In this document: positions 1-7,097 of the stretch, one piece after another
Position numbering within the stretch: the first letter of the stretch is position 1
Layout of the letters: each line of letters begins with the position of its first letter
Source of the DNA: M3007 sp046160345
Lineage (GTDB): Bacteria > Bacteroidota > Bacteroidia > Chitinophagales > Saprospiraceae
NCBI GenBank assembly: GCA_046160345.1
Contig: JBJXGO010000325.1
Span: 1 to 38,807, forward strand
DNA: 38,807 nt
Direction: 5' to 3'
The notes under the pieces: model-generated
Databases searched by the model: none
What the model saw: only the letters and a program-made list of their open reading frames with translations
What the model was told of the DNA's origin: nothing
Position numbers and translations under genes: made by a program

Positions 1-2
1 AA

Positions 3-632
3 GCCCAGGCAGAGCTTCAAATCCTTGAAAACAAGGTTGTTGGCGCAAATTCAAGCGCCAATATCAGAACCCTCACACTGGTTGCTCCAATAGGCGGAGT
101 GATTGGAGCCTTTACGCTTACGCCGGGTGCAGAAGTGTTAGCCGGGCAGACTGTTTTTACCGTAATAAACCTGAGCAAAGTATATGTAGAAGCACAGGTT
201 TATGACCGCGATGTACCTGCTATTCAAGCGGGGAACAAATTTTTGGTAACTTGCAGTACTGACCACCACAAAAGCGCAGAGCTGCGGTTGATTTCACAAG
301 CACAAACGATCAATCCCGGAAACCAAAGCCAACGGGTGCTTTTTGAAATGGACAACCCTCATGGCGATTTCAAAATCGGGGAATTCGTAACCTTGAAATC
401 ACTTACTCAACAGGCCAGCCGTCAAATTTCTGTTCCAAATTCGGCACTTACCGAAATCAATGGCAAAACAGCGGTATTTCTCAAGTATGGCCCAGAACTA
501 TTTGAGTTAAGTTATGTGCAAACCGGTGAAGACGATGGGACCAGGACTTTAATCTTGAAAGGAATTGAAGAAGGCGTAAAGGTGGTGACTACTGGAGCTT
601 ATGAGGTAAAAATGATGTATTTGAATCAGTGA
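3..632 (+). CDS. RND efflux periplasmic adaptor (HlyD/CusB-like), C-terminal part
   Basis: The frame is open from the window edge, so the start is missing. The visible 209 residues begin at the end of a probable coiled-coil hairpin. They continue with a barrel-sandwich (lipoyl-like) strand set (LVAPIGGVIGAF, then GAEVLAGQTVFTVINLSKVYVEAQV), a beta-barrel domain and a membrane-proximal C-terminal domain (ISVPNSALTEINGKTAVFL ... VTTGAY). This order is the signature of membrane-fusion proteins that link an RND pump in the inner membrane to a TolC-type outer membrane channel. The CusB/CzcB branch exports metal ions, but no metal-binding residues can be judged from this fragment, so the substrate is unknown. 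The pump and outer membrane genes are presumably upstream, outside the window. A GTG at 99 lies inside the domain and is not the start. Confidence 0.85.
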   Translation, partial: AQAELQILENKVVGANSSANIRTLTLVAPIGGVIGAFTLTPGAEVLAGQTVFTVINLSKVYVEAQVYDRDVPAIQAGNKFLVTCSTDHHKSAELRLISQAQTINPGNQSQRVLFEMDNPHGDFKIGEFVTLKSLTQQASRQISVPNSALTEINGKTAVFLKYGPELFELSYVQTGEDDGTRTLILKGIEEGVKVVTTGAYEVKMMYLNQ

Positions 633-694
633 CCTAACATTTGAAGACGCAACGAAACAACACCCGGTCAAAGCAGATGTTGGCTGTTTATGTG

Positions 695-1135
695 TTATCC
701 AATCGCTTTTGTACTTTGCCAATTGACCAAAAGCCAACGTTTGCCTTTTTTGCGATAAACCGCAGAGTACAAAAGCCGAATTTCAAAGGCATTTCCATTT
801 AAAATGCCCTGTACGTTTACAATCCCGTTTACAAGTGCAGTCTTGCCGTAGAAGCGCAATTTGGCTTCCTGGCGGTCAATTTTTTTATAAACCAATTTGC
901 CCATAGAAATGTGGGCAATATGCTCTGCTTTGCTTTCTTTTAAGGCGTTAGAATGGACATAAACCAGATCTTCTGACAACATGTCCCGAAGCATGGCGGT
1001 GTCCGCCTTGGTCATAGCCTCAAAACGCCTGAATTCAACATCCAGAACCTTTTGTGCTTGTCTGGATTGTGCCCAAAGCGGCGGTAAAACCCAGAAAAGA
1101 AGAAAGACTATTGCTATGCTTTTTGAACGGATCAT
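695..1135 (-). CDS. Secreted NTF2-like (DUF4440-type) protein
   Basis: This 146-residue protein has an N-terminal signal peptide (hydrophobic run IAIVFLLFWVLPPLWAQ, likely cleaved after A-Q). A compact domain follows that fits the NTF2-like/DUF4440 family: an initial helix with RRFEAMTKADTAMLRDMLSEDLVYVHS, then strands ending in RWLLVNWQSTKAIG. Members are small cone-shaped proteins, some with enzymatic activity and many of unknown role. No catalytic residues can be assigned here. The ATG start fits the signal peptide. It stands alone, convergent with the efflux adaptor and divergent from the T9SS gene. A possible -7 promoter box lies about 80 bases upstream. Confidence 0.7.
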   Translation of the reverse strand: MIRSKSIAIVFLLFWVLPPLWAQSRQAQKVLDVEFRRFEAMTKADTAMLRDMLSEDLVYVHSNALKESKAEHIAHISMGKLVYKKIDRQEAKLRFYGKTALVNGIVNVQGILNGNAFEIRLLYSAVYRKKGKRWLLVNWQSTKAIG

Positions 1136-1213
1136 AATTTATCTCAATTTGATTGTATGCACCACAGTTCGGGCCTCTTTTTTCAATTAATTCATTGGCG
1201 GCAATTAACAACA

Positions 1214-1221
1214 CAAAAGTA
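1214..1221 (-). promoter_or_regulatory. Possible -7 promoter box for the NTF2-like gene
   Basis: The minus strand reads TACTTTTG, an exact match to the Bacteroidota -7 consensus TAnnTTTG, 79 bases upstream of the NTF2-like ATG. I see no good TTTG at the -33 position, so this is weak. Confidence 0.35.
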
Positions 1222-1368
1222 TCAGGCTTAGGCAGACTTTATCCGGGATATCAGAAACAAGTTGGTTTTCATCTTTTTTGGCTAGATTTTTGCAGCTTGT
1301 TTTATTTTGTGGTATTAATTCAAGAGAATAAACTTTCAAGCCACGTTTAATCGCCAAAACTGATTTTT

Positions 1369-1872
1369 ATGAACCGATTTTTGTTACCTTTTTCACTTTT
1401 TTTCTTGTTTAGTTTTTCTTGCGCAGGCCAGCAATATGATGCTTGCATGGAGGTAGTGGCCACATCTGGCGGCCAGGGCCAACAGGGCAACCGTTATCTT
1501 GCCTGGACCATTGGCGAAACTTTTGTTCAAACCCTGCAGGGAGCCGGTTTCGCATTCACGCAAGGATTTCATCAACCTGACCCATGTGGCCAGGAATTTG
1601 TAGGGACATCCAATCTCGCTGATTGGGGAATGGCCCTTTTCCCTAACCCAACTGATGGGTTACTAACACTGCGTTACTCGCCCGACAAAAAAGGCCCCCT
1701 TCTTGGCTCGGTTTTCGATATGCTTGGCCGACCCTTGTTTGAGAACCATGTACTTTCTGTACCTGAGGGCTCTTTTATTGATGCTTCCTCCTGGCCTCCA
1801 GGCGTCTATTTTCTAATACTTAAGGACCCATCCTCTCAGGGTACTTCCACTTTGCGTTTTGTGCGCCTATAA
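1369..1872 (+). CDS. Small secreted protein with T9SS type A sorting domain
   Basis: This 167-residue protein has a signal peptide (LLPFSLFFLFSFSCAGQQ). A short N-terminal module containing CMEVVATSGGQGQQG and YLAWTIGETFVQTL resembles the small module found at the front of many Bacteroidota secreted proteins. The C-terminal domain starts at about residue 90 (ALFPNPTDGLLTLRY ... VFDMLGRPLFE ... SSWPPGVYFLILKD ... LRFVRL), a typical type A Por secretion-system sorting domain (TIGR04183 style). The protein is therefore expected to cross the outer membrane by the type IX system and be surface-attached or released. There is almost no cargo between the leader and the sorting domain, so its function is unknown. 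It lies 103 bases upstream of the S74 protein on the same strand. Confidence 0.8.
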   Translation: MNRFLLPFSLFFLFSFSCAGQQYDACMEVVATSGGQGQQGNRYLAWTIGETFVQTLQGAGFAFTQGFHQPDPCGQEFVGTSNLADWGMALFPNPTDGLLTLRYSPDKKGPLLGSVFDMLGRPLFENHVLSVPEGSFIDASSWPPGVYFLILKDPSSQGTSTLRFVRL

Positions 1873-1975
1873 GATCTTGAACATGCTCAAGGATTGGAGC
1901 GAAAATGTTTTTCGCATCCCCGGGTACTATGTTAAGATCTTTAACTGCTTTTCTTTCCAAACCGATTTTTATATT

Positions 1976-4900
1976 ATGAAACAACGTTTTCTCTTCTCGA
2001 TTGTATTTTCACTTGCGATAGTTGCTTCTGTTTTTGCCCAAAATGCCCCACAAGGCGTTAACTATCAGTGCATAGTGCGCAATGACCAAACAGGCGATCC
2101 AATCATTAATCAAACGGTAACCCTGCTCTTTTCCATTCGGAATGGCAGCCCTACCGGGCCAGTTGATTATCAGGAAAAACATGTTGGCTCCACCAACGAG
2201 TTTGGCCTTGTCAATCTGGTGATTGGACGAGGCCAGCCACAAGTAAACAGTTTTGCCAGCATTAACTGGGGCGGTGGCTCCAAATTTCTAACAGTTTTGC
2301 TGGAATCCTCGCCCAATGTTTTTGACGAAATCGGAAACTCAGAACTTCTTAGTGTGCCATACGCCCTTTATGCCCAAAACGGAGGCGGTGGCGGTGGAAA
2401 TGACAACTGGGGAGCCCAAACCGCATTTACCAACAATGGAGTAACAGGCAACGGCCTGGCAAACAACCCCATAGGCCTGGCACAGCAGGGTGCACAATCC
2501 GGGCAAATTCTGAAATGGAATGGCACCTCCTGGGTACCCTCTGACGATCTTCAAGGCTCCGGCGGCGGTGGTACCGTTACCCAAATAAATACCGGAACAG
2601 GTTTGCAAGGCGGGCCGATCACAAGCACCGGCACCATCGGATTGACCAATACAGGGGTGCAAGCCGGCACCCATGGCAGCGCTACCGAAATCCCGGTGGT
2701 AACCGTTGATGCTCAGGGCAGAATTACCCACATTGAAAAAGTAATAGTTCAACCCGGTTCTGTAGGGATCAACAGCGGCACAGGCATCAATGTGGTGACC
2801 AATGGATTTAACAATTTTACCATTAACAATACCGGAGATCCGAACGGAAACGACGATGTAAATCTCTCCACCGCATTTGATGGGGATGTTAGCGGAACTT
2901 ACAACAACCTTCAACTCAAGGCGAATGTGGTTACCTCCAATGAATTGAACAATGCTGCAGTAACTGCGCCAAAACTAGCAAATATGGGTGCAGCCAATGG
3001 GCAAGTGCTCAAATGGAACGGCACCACCTGGGCGCCTGCCGCTGACGAGGATGGGAACGTTGCTCTGGCAGCTGGGGCGGGAATCAGCATTACTGGAACT
3101 GCTCCGAATTTCACTATCACCAATACGGGCGACACCAATGGAGGCGACGATATCACAACTGCCACCCAAGCCAATGGGGATGTGAGCGGCCCATTCAGCA
3201 ATTTACAATTAAAAGCGAATGTGGTAACAAGCGTAGAGATAGCTGACGACGCTGTTGGAACTACCGAAATTGCAGATGGTGGTGTGAATACAATTGATAT
3301 TGCAGCCAACGCTGTTACTACTGCTAAAATCGCAGATGGTGCAGTAAATACGGCCAAGCTCGCCGATAACAGCGTAACCTCCATTAAAATAGTTGACGGA
3401 ACGGTAAGCACAAATGACCTGGCAAACGAAGCCGTGACAGGGGCGAAAATTGATGATATGAGTGCAGCAAACGGGCAAGTACTCAAATGGAATGGCACAA
3501 CCTGGGCGCCCGCTGCCGATGCTACGGGCAATTTTAACGTGCTCCCAGGCGCAGGTATTGACGTGACGCCTTCCGGCAACAATTTCATAGTTATTAATGC
3601 TGGTGATATTGATGCCTCCGACGATCTGACCAACACCACGATGTTCAATGGCGATGTAACCGGCACCGCTTCAAACCTCCAGCTCAAACCCAATATCGTT
3701 GTAAATGCAGATATGGCGGTGAATTCTATCGGAACCAACAATCTGATTAATGGCGCAGTTACCGCAGCAAAACTTAACAATATGGGTGCTGCTAACGGCC
3801 AAGTCCTTCAATACAATGGAATGGCTTGGGCTCCTGCTACCCTGCCAGGCGGTGTTGGAGACAACTGGGGTACTCAAACTGTACAAACAAACGGAACGTT
3901 ATCCGGAAATGGCACCGCAGGAAACCTGTTAGGCATTGCTCCACAGGGCGCAGTCAACGGTCAAGTACTTCGTTGGAACGGTGCGGGCTGGGTCCCAGGC
4001 ACTATTACAGTAGGTCCAACGCTTACTGGAAACGGAACTGCTGCCACTCCGCTCAACCTTGCCCAACAAGGCGCAACACCCAATCAAGTGATGCAATGGA
4101 ATGGAATGGCCTGGGTTCCGGCTACGCTGCCTGCAGCACCTGGCGACAACTGGGGCACCCAAACCGCACAAGTTGGAAACGCCCTGAACGGCAATGGCAC
4201 CATGGCCACCCCGCTGAACCTTGCCCCACAAGGTGCAGCAGCAGGCGAAGTATTGAAGTGGAGTGGCGCGCAATGGCTTCCCGCTGCAGACTTGAGCGGC
4301 GGTACGGGCGATACTTATTCTCAGGGGACCGGCATTATAATCACCGGCGTTTCTCCCAATTATGTTATCAACAACGACGGCGATTTGAGCAATACCAACG
4401 AACTCCAAACGATTTCCTTGATGGGCAATGATTTGACGCTTTCCAACGGAGGGGGCACTGTTATGCTTCCTGCGGCCAACAATTACGCAGAAGGCGCAGG
4501 TATTGATATCACGGGGGTTGCGCCAAACTTTACCATTGCGAATATTGGAGACCTAAGCAATACCAACGAGCTCCAAACGATTTCATTGATGGGCAATGAT
4601 TTGACGCTTTCTGATGGTGGCGGCACAGTCAACCTTCCTGTTGGCCCAACTTACACAGCTGGGGCCGGAATCAACCTGGCTGGCAACGTAATCACAAATA
4701 CCGGCGATTTGAGTAATGTCAACGAACTCCAGAACCTCTCCCTAAATGGATCATTGCTTGAAATTACTAATGGCAACTCGGTTGACCTTGCTCCCCTGCT
4801 TGGAGCCGGCGGCGATGACTGGGGCAATGTAGCAAACCATATTTTTAATTCAAATACGGGTAACGTGCTTATCGGCACAAATACCAACACCACAGGAAAA

Positions 4901-5866
4901 CTTCAGGTAGTCAATGGCGATGCAGCCAACGAAGCAGGAAAATTTGTACAAACTGCAGGTACAACTGCCGCTCTTTCTGGACAAGCCAGCGCTGGCCCTG
5001 GTGGACTCTTCAGCTCTGAAACGGGCCCTGCCATAATAACTGACAAAGGAAATGTAGGTATCGGTATTGCAGCTCCATTCGCCCGTGTCCATATTTTTGG
5101 CAACGGAGAATCTCTTCGCTTGCAAGGCAACACCCCAAGTATCTCCTTTGTGCCCAATGGACCGATGGCAGGTGCCGCAGCTTTTGCACGCATGGTTCCC
5201 GGACTCCTTTCAATTGGGACTCAAGACATTGGGAGCATTGCAATAACCCCGAATCTTAAAAATGCCATCATCGCCAATGGAGTGAACGGTTATGTTGGAA
5301 TAGGCCAGGTCAACGGCACTGATGCCAGCCTTCGCGTGCTTCAAAAGGAAGGTGGAATTCTTTTGGAAAATGAGGCAAACGGCAATTTCTGGGAATTTTC
5401 AGCTAACCCAAATGATGGTAGCCTCAATCTCTTTAACAGCACGCTCGGTGGAGGCGTACCTGCAGGAACATTTACCCCCGCCGGGTTCTACTTGCCCTCT
5501 GACCGTCGCTTGAAAACTGATATTGAAGCAATTTCATCCTCGGTTTTGGACAAAATGATGCAATTAAAGCCTGTCACCTATCGGTATGTTGCAGAAAAGG
5601 CCAACGCCAGGCATACCCTTGGATTCCTGGCTCAGGATGTGCAGGAGATATTTCCGGAATTGGTTGCGCAAAGCACGGACCAAAAAGGCAAAAAAGGATA
5701 TTTGTCCATCAATTATGGAGGGTTTGGGATATTGGCCGTTAAAGCAATTCAAGAGCAGCAAAGTGAATTGGATAATTTGAAAAAAGAAAATGCCGATTTA
5801 CGTGCTAAAACTGAATCACTAGAGGCCCGTTTGCTGAAACTTGAAAAGTTGCTTGACAACAAATAA
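1976..5866 (+). CDS. Large secreted repeat protein with C-terminal S74 intramolecular chaperone domain
   Basis: The frame is open from 1859, but the ATG at 1976 gives a clean signal peptide (MKQRFLFSIVFSLAIVASVFA, cleaved before QNAPQG) and is chosen; the product is 1296 residues. Residues about 22-155 form an N-terminal domain frequent in Bacteroidota adhesins (PQGVNYQ ... NEFGLVNLVIG ... LLSVPYALYAQ). The middle is low-complexity repeats. At least seven copies of a module with core GQVLKWNGTTWAP alternate with IADGAV/AKLADNSV tail-fibre-like repeats and duplicated NELQTISLMGNDLTLS blocks. The C-terminus (about 1175-1296) carries SDRRLKTDIE, the conserved start of the Peptidase_S74 chaperone domain of phage tail spikes, which trimerises and then cleaves itself off. 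It ends in a coiled coil (LDNLKKENADLRAKTESLEA). I infer a trimeric surface fibre. No T9SS domain is visible, so its route across the outer membrane is unclear. Confidence 0.85.
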   Translation: MKQRFLFSIVFSLAIVASVFAQNAPQGVNYQCIVRNDQTGDPIINQTVTLLFSIRNGSPTGPVDYQEKHVGSTNEFGLVNLVIGRGQPQVNSFASINWGGGSKFLTVLLESSPNVFDEIGNSELLSVPYALYAQNGGGGGGNDNWGAQTAFTNNGVTGNGLANNPIGLAQQGAQSGQILKWNGTSWVPSDDLQGSGGGGTVTQINTGTGLQGGPITSTGTIGLTNTGVQAGTHGSATEIPVVTVDAQGRITHIEKVIVQPGSVGINSGTGINVVTNGFNNFTINNTGDPNGNDDVNLSTAFDGDVSGTYNNLQLKANVVTSNELNNAAVTAPKLANMGAANGQVLKWNGTTWAPAADEDGNVALAAGAGISITGTAPNFTITNTGDTNGGDDITTATQANGDVSGPFSNLQLKANVVTSVEIADDAVGTTEIADGGVNTIDIAANAVTTAKIADGAVNTAKLADNSVTSIKIVDGTVSTNDLANEAVTGAKIDDMSAANGQVLKWNGTTWAPAADATGNFNVLPGAGIDVTPSGNNFIVINAGDIDASDDLTNTTMFNGDVTGTASNLQLKPNIVVNADMAVNSIGTNNLINGAVTAAKLNNMGAANGQVLQYNGMAWAPATLPGGVGDNWGTQTVQTNGTLSGNGTAGNLLGIAPQGAVNGQVLRWNGAGWVPGTITVGPTLTGNGTAATPLNLAQQGATPNQVMQWNGMAWVPATLPAAPGDNWGTQTAQVGNALNGNGTMATPLNLAPQGAAAGEVLKWSGAQWLPAADLSGGTGDTYSQGTGIIITGVSPNYVINNDGDLSNTNELQTISLMGNDLTLSNGGGTVMLPAANNYAEGAGIDITGVAPNFTIANIGDLSNTNELQTISLMGNDLTLSDGGGTVNLPVGPTYTAGAGINLAGNVITNTGDLSNVNELQNLSLNGSLLEITNGNSVDLAPLLGAGGDDWGNVANHIFNSNTGNVLIGTNTNTTGKLQVVNGDAANEAGKFVQTAGTTAALSGQASAGPGGLFSSETGPAIITDKGNVGIGIAAPFARVHIFGNGESLRLQGNTPSISFVPNGPMAGAAAFARMVPGLLSIGTQDIGSIAITPNLKNAIIANGVNGYVGIGQVNGTDASLRVLQKEGGILLENEANGNFWEFSANPNDGSLNLFNSTLGGGVPAGTFTPAGFYLPSDRRLKTDIEAISSSVLDKMMQLKPVTYRYVAEKANARHTLGFLAQDVQEIFPELVAQSTDQKGKKGYLSINYGGFGILAVKAIQEQQSELDNLKKENADLRAKTESLEARLLKLEKLLDNK
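2987..3841 (+). repeat. Imperfect direct repeats encoding the GQVLKWNGTTWAPA module
   Basis: Near-identical DNA blocks of about 57-60 bases start at 2987, 3461 and 3785. Each encodes (M)xAANGQVLxxNGxxWAPA. More diverged copies lie at about 2480, 3945, 4070 and 4230. The first two differ by only a few synonymous changes, which suggests recent duplication or gene conversion within the S74 gene. Confidence 0.8.
4382..4750 (+). repeat. Direct repeat of about 69 bases inside the S74 gene
   Basis: The block at about 4382-4450 (encoding GDLSNTNELQTISLMGNDLT and onward) recurs almost unchanged at 4550-4618. A third partial copy starts at about 4703 (GDLSNVNELQNLSLNGSLLE). The first two copies share long exact stretches, so they are a recent tandem expansion. 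Confidence 0.8.
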
Positions 5867-5933
5867 ACCCGTGCCATAAGCGTATCAAAGCAGTAGGAAC
5901 AATAGTCCACTTTTTTTCTAACATATTGTCCAA

Positions 5934-5997
5934 CAAACAGTTGTGTTGTGCCGGAGTCGCAGATATTTCGATCAGCCCAGCATGACACAACTGTTTG
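5934..5997. terminator. Inverted repeat between convergent genes, possible bidirectional terminator
   Basis: Arms 5934-5951 and 5980-5997 pair. The outer 12 bases are exact (CAAACAGTTGTG with CACAACTGTTTG) and the inner part is imperfect, around a loop of about 28 bases. It sits between the ends of the S74 gene and the minus-strand SH3 gene. No U-run follows directly, so a terminator role is an inference. Confidence 0.45.
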
Positions 5998-6012
5998 ACA
6001 TTTGCGCTTCGA

Positions 6013-7056
6013 CTATTCCCCGCTCCGCAAGTTAAGCAAAATCCCGTTCTTCTCCGGGGCATCAAACATACGCTTTCGAATGCCCAAAGCTTCAATTTCT
6101 CTAGCAGTAAGGCAGTTAGGCGGAGCATTTAAAATGTGTTCCAGTTCAGCCAAGATCCTATCCTTGGATTGCCAATAACGCTGTTTCTTATCAAAAATAT
6201 CCTCTAAAATCAAGTGCTTGAGTTGCACTAGTTCAGGAGCAAATACAGTTTCTGACTTAATGGCATCGTCAATCACACTCAACATGTTGGCATGATGGCC
6301 CAAACCCAGTTGACTTGCGGAACTTGATTCTGAAATTTGAAATTCCCAGACAGGGTAAAAGGATTCCACGTTGTCTACAGGAAAGGCCGTCAACAAGGTT
6401 TTAAAGAAGTTGTCGTCCTGTGAGCCGTTGGTTGTCAGGGACTTTTTATGCCAATAGTCAATGTTTGCAAAGATGTAAAATTGGTTGTTTGCCCCAACTT
6501 TTTGCAATATATAACCAGGCAATACATATTGAAGCCAGGCAAAATCCAATTGCATCTCCGTTTTGGGCCTGCTAGAAATCAAAGACATAAACGTATCTCG
6601 AAGAACTTTTGATTCGCGCCATAATCGACCATGTTGTACATCTGATTCCGGGTTGGCCAATTCTTGCAACAACACATTCTGTCGAGCAGTGAGATTTTTC
6701 CCAAAATAACAATCAAGTCGTTTCTGCATCATCCAGTTGTCCTTGTTTTCACTTGGCTTTAAAGCCCCGGCATGTGCCCATCCATTTTGCTTTTGTTTCG
6801 TTTGTACCATGACCCAGGGAGACTGAGACAATTGCCCCTCCAGTAATATTTGGGACTCTGTTTGACTCACTTTGCCGAGGTCTGTAAGTGATTGGCCTTT
6901 TTTAAGAACGGCAATTTCCCGGCTTTTTTCGGTGGGTTCCTCCCGAAGTGAGGTCTTTTCAATATTGACAATGAGGTGGTTGTCAAATTCCTGACTGTTT
7001 TTGCAAAAAGACAATAAGAAGATCACAAGAAAAAATTTCCAAGCGAAATGCGCCAT
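6013..7056 (-). CDS. SH3-domain envelope protein, probable lipoprotein
   Basis: The longest frame begins at a TTG (7077), but a -7 box TAGTTTTG lies at 7082-7075, so the ATG at 7056 (MAHFAWKFF) is the likely start; the product is 347 residues. A hydrophobic leader ends in LLSFC, a loose lipobox, so the mature protein may be lipid-anchored. Residues about 25-100 match a bacterial SH3 (SH3_3) fold: LREEPTEKSREIAVLKKGQSLTDLGK, then a strand ending WVMVQTKQKQNGWAHAGAL. Such domains usually bind peptidoglycan or protein ligands. The remaining 240 residues are mostly helical, and I do not recognise them. It is divergent from the lamin-tail protein, whose start is only 41 bases away. Confidence 0.6.
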   Translation of the reverse strand: MAHFAWKFFLVIFLLSFCKNSQEFDNHLIVNIEKTSLREEPTEKSREIAVLKKGQSLTDLGKVSQTESQILLEGQLSQSPWVMVQTKQKQNGWAHAGALKPSENKDNWMMQKRLDCYFGKNLTARQNVLLQELANPESDVQHGRLWRESKVLRDTFMSLISSRPKTEMQLDFAWLQYVLPGYILQKVGANNQFYIFANIDYWHKKSLTTNGSQDDNFFKTLLTAFPVDNVESFYPVWEFQISESSSASQLGLGHHANMLSVIDDAIKSETVFAPELVQLKHLILEDIFDKKQRYWQSKDRILAELEHILNAPPNCLTAREIEALGIRKRMFDAPEKNGILLNLRSGE

Positions 7057-7074
7057 ACCAAGTAAGTTTACGCA

Positions 7075-7082
7075 CAAAACTA
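7075..7082 (-). promoter_or_regulatory. -7 promoter box for the SH3-domain gene
   Basis: The minus strand reads TAGTTTTG, matching TAnnTTTG, 18 bases before the ATG at 7056. It overlaps the TTG that opens the longest frame, which argues against that TTG being a start. No clear -33 element is seen. Confidence 0.45.
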
Positions 7083-7097
7083 CTGCAGCCCATTCGC

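Noticed and set aside
1153..1350. 65-residue frame between the NTF2-like gene and the T9SS gene
   Set aside because: Its composition is not protein-like and it occupies the likely promoter regions of both neighbours.
2339..2914. 191-residue minus-strand frame in the S74 gene
   Set aside because: Same antisense artefact as its neighbour, with no signal peptide, family or promoter.
3200..3480. Possible CRISPR array from periodic repeats
   Set aside because: The periodicity is in frame and encodes IADGAV-type protein repeats without spacer-like unique segments.
2911..3780. 289-residue open frame on the minus strand inside the S74 gene
   Set aside because: It is antisense to a repeat-rich gene, its product is low-complexity (A/V/S/P/T), and it has no domain. 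It arises from biased codon use in the repeats.
3826..4431. 201-residue plus-strand frame in another phase of the S74 gene
   Set aside because: Arginine- and serine-rich off-frame translation of the repeats, with no plausible fold.
5805..6128. 107-residue minus-strand frame across the end of the S74 and SH3 genes
   Set aside because: It overlaps two real genes and the inverted repeat at 5934-5997.
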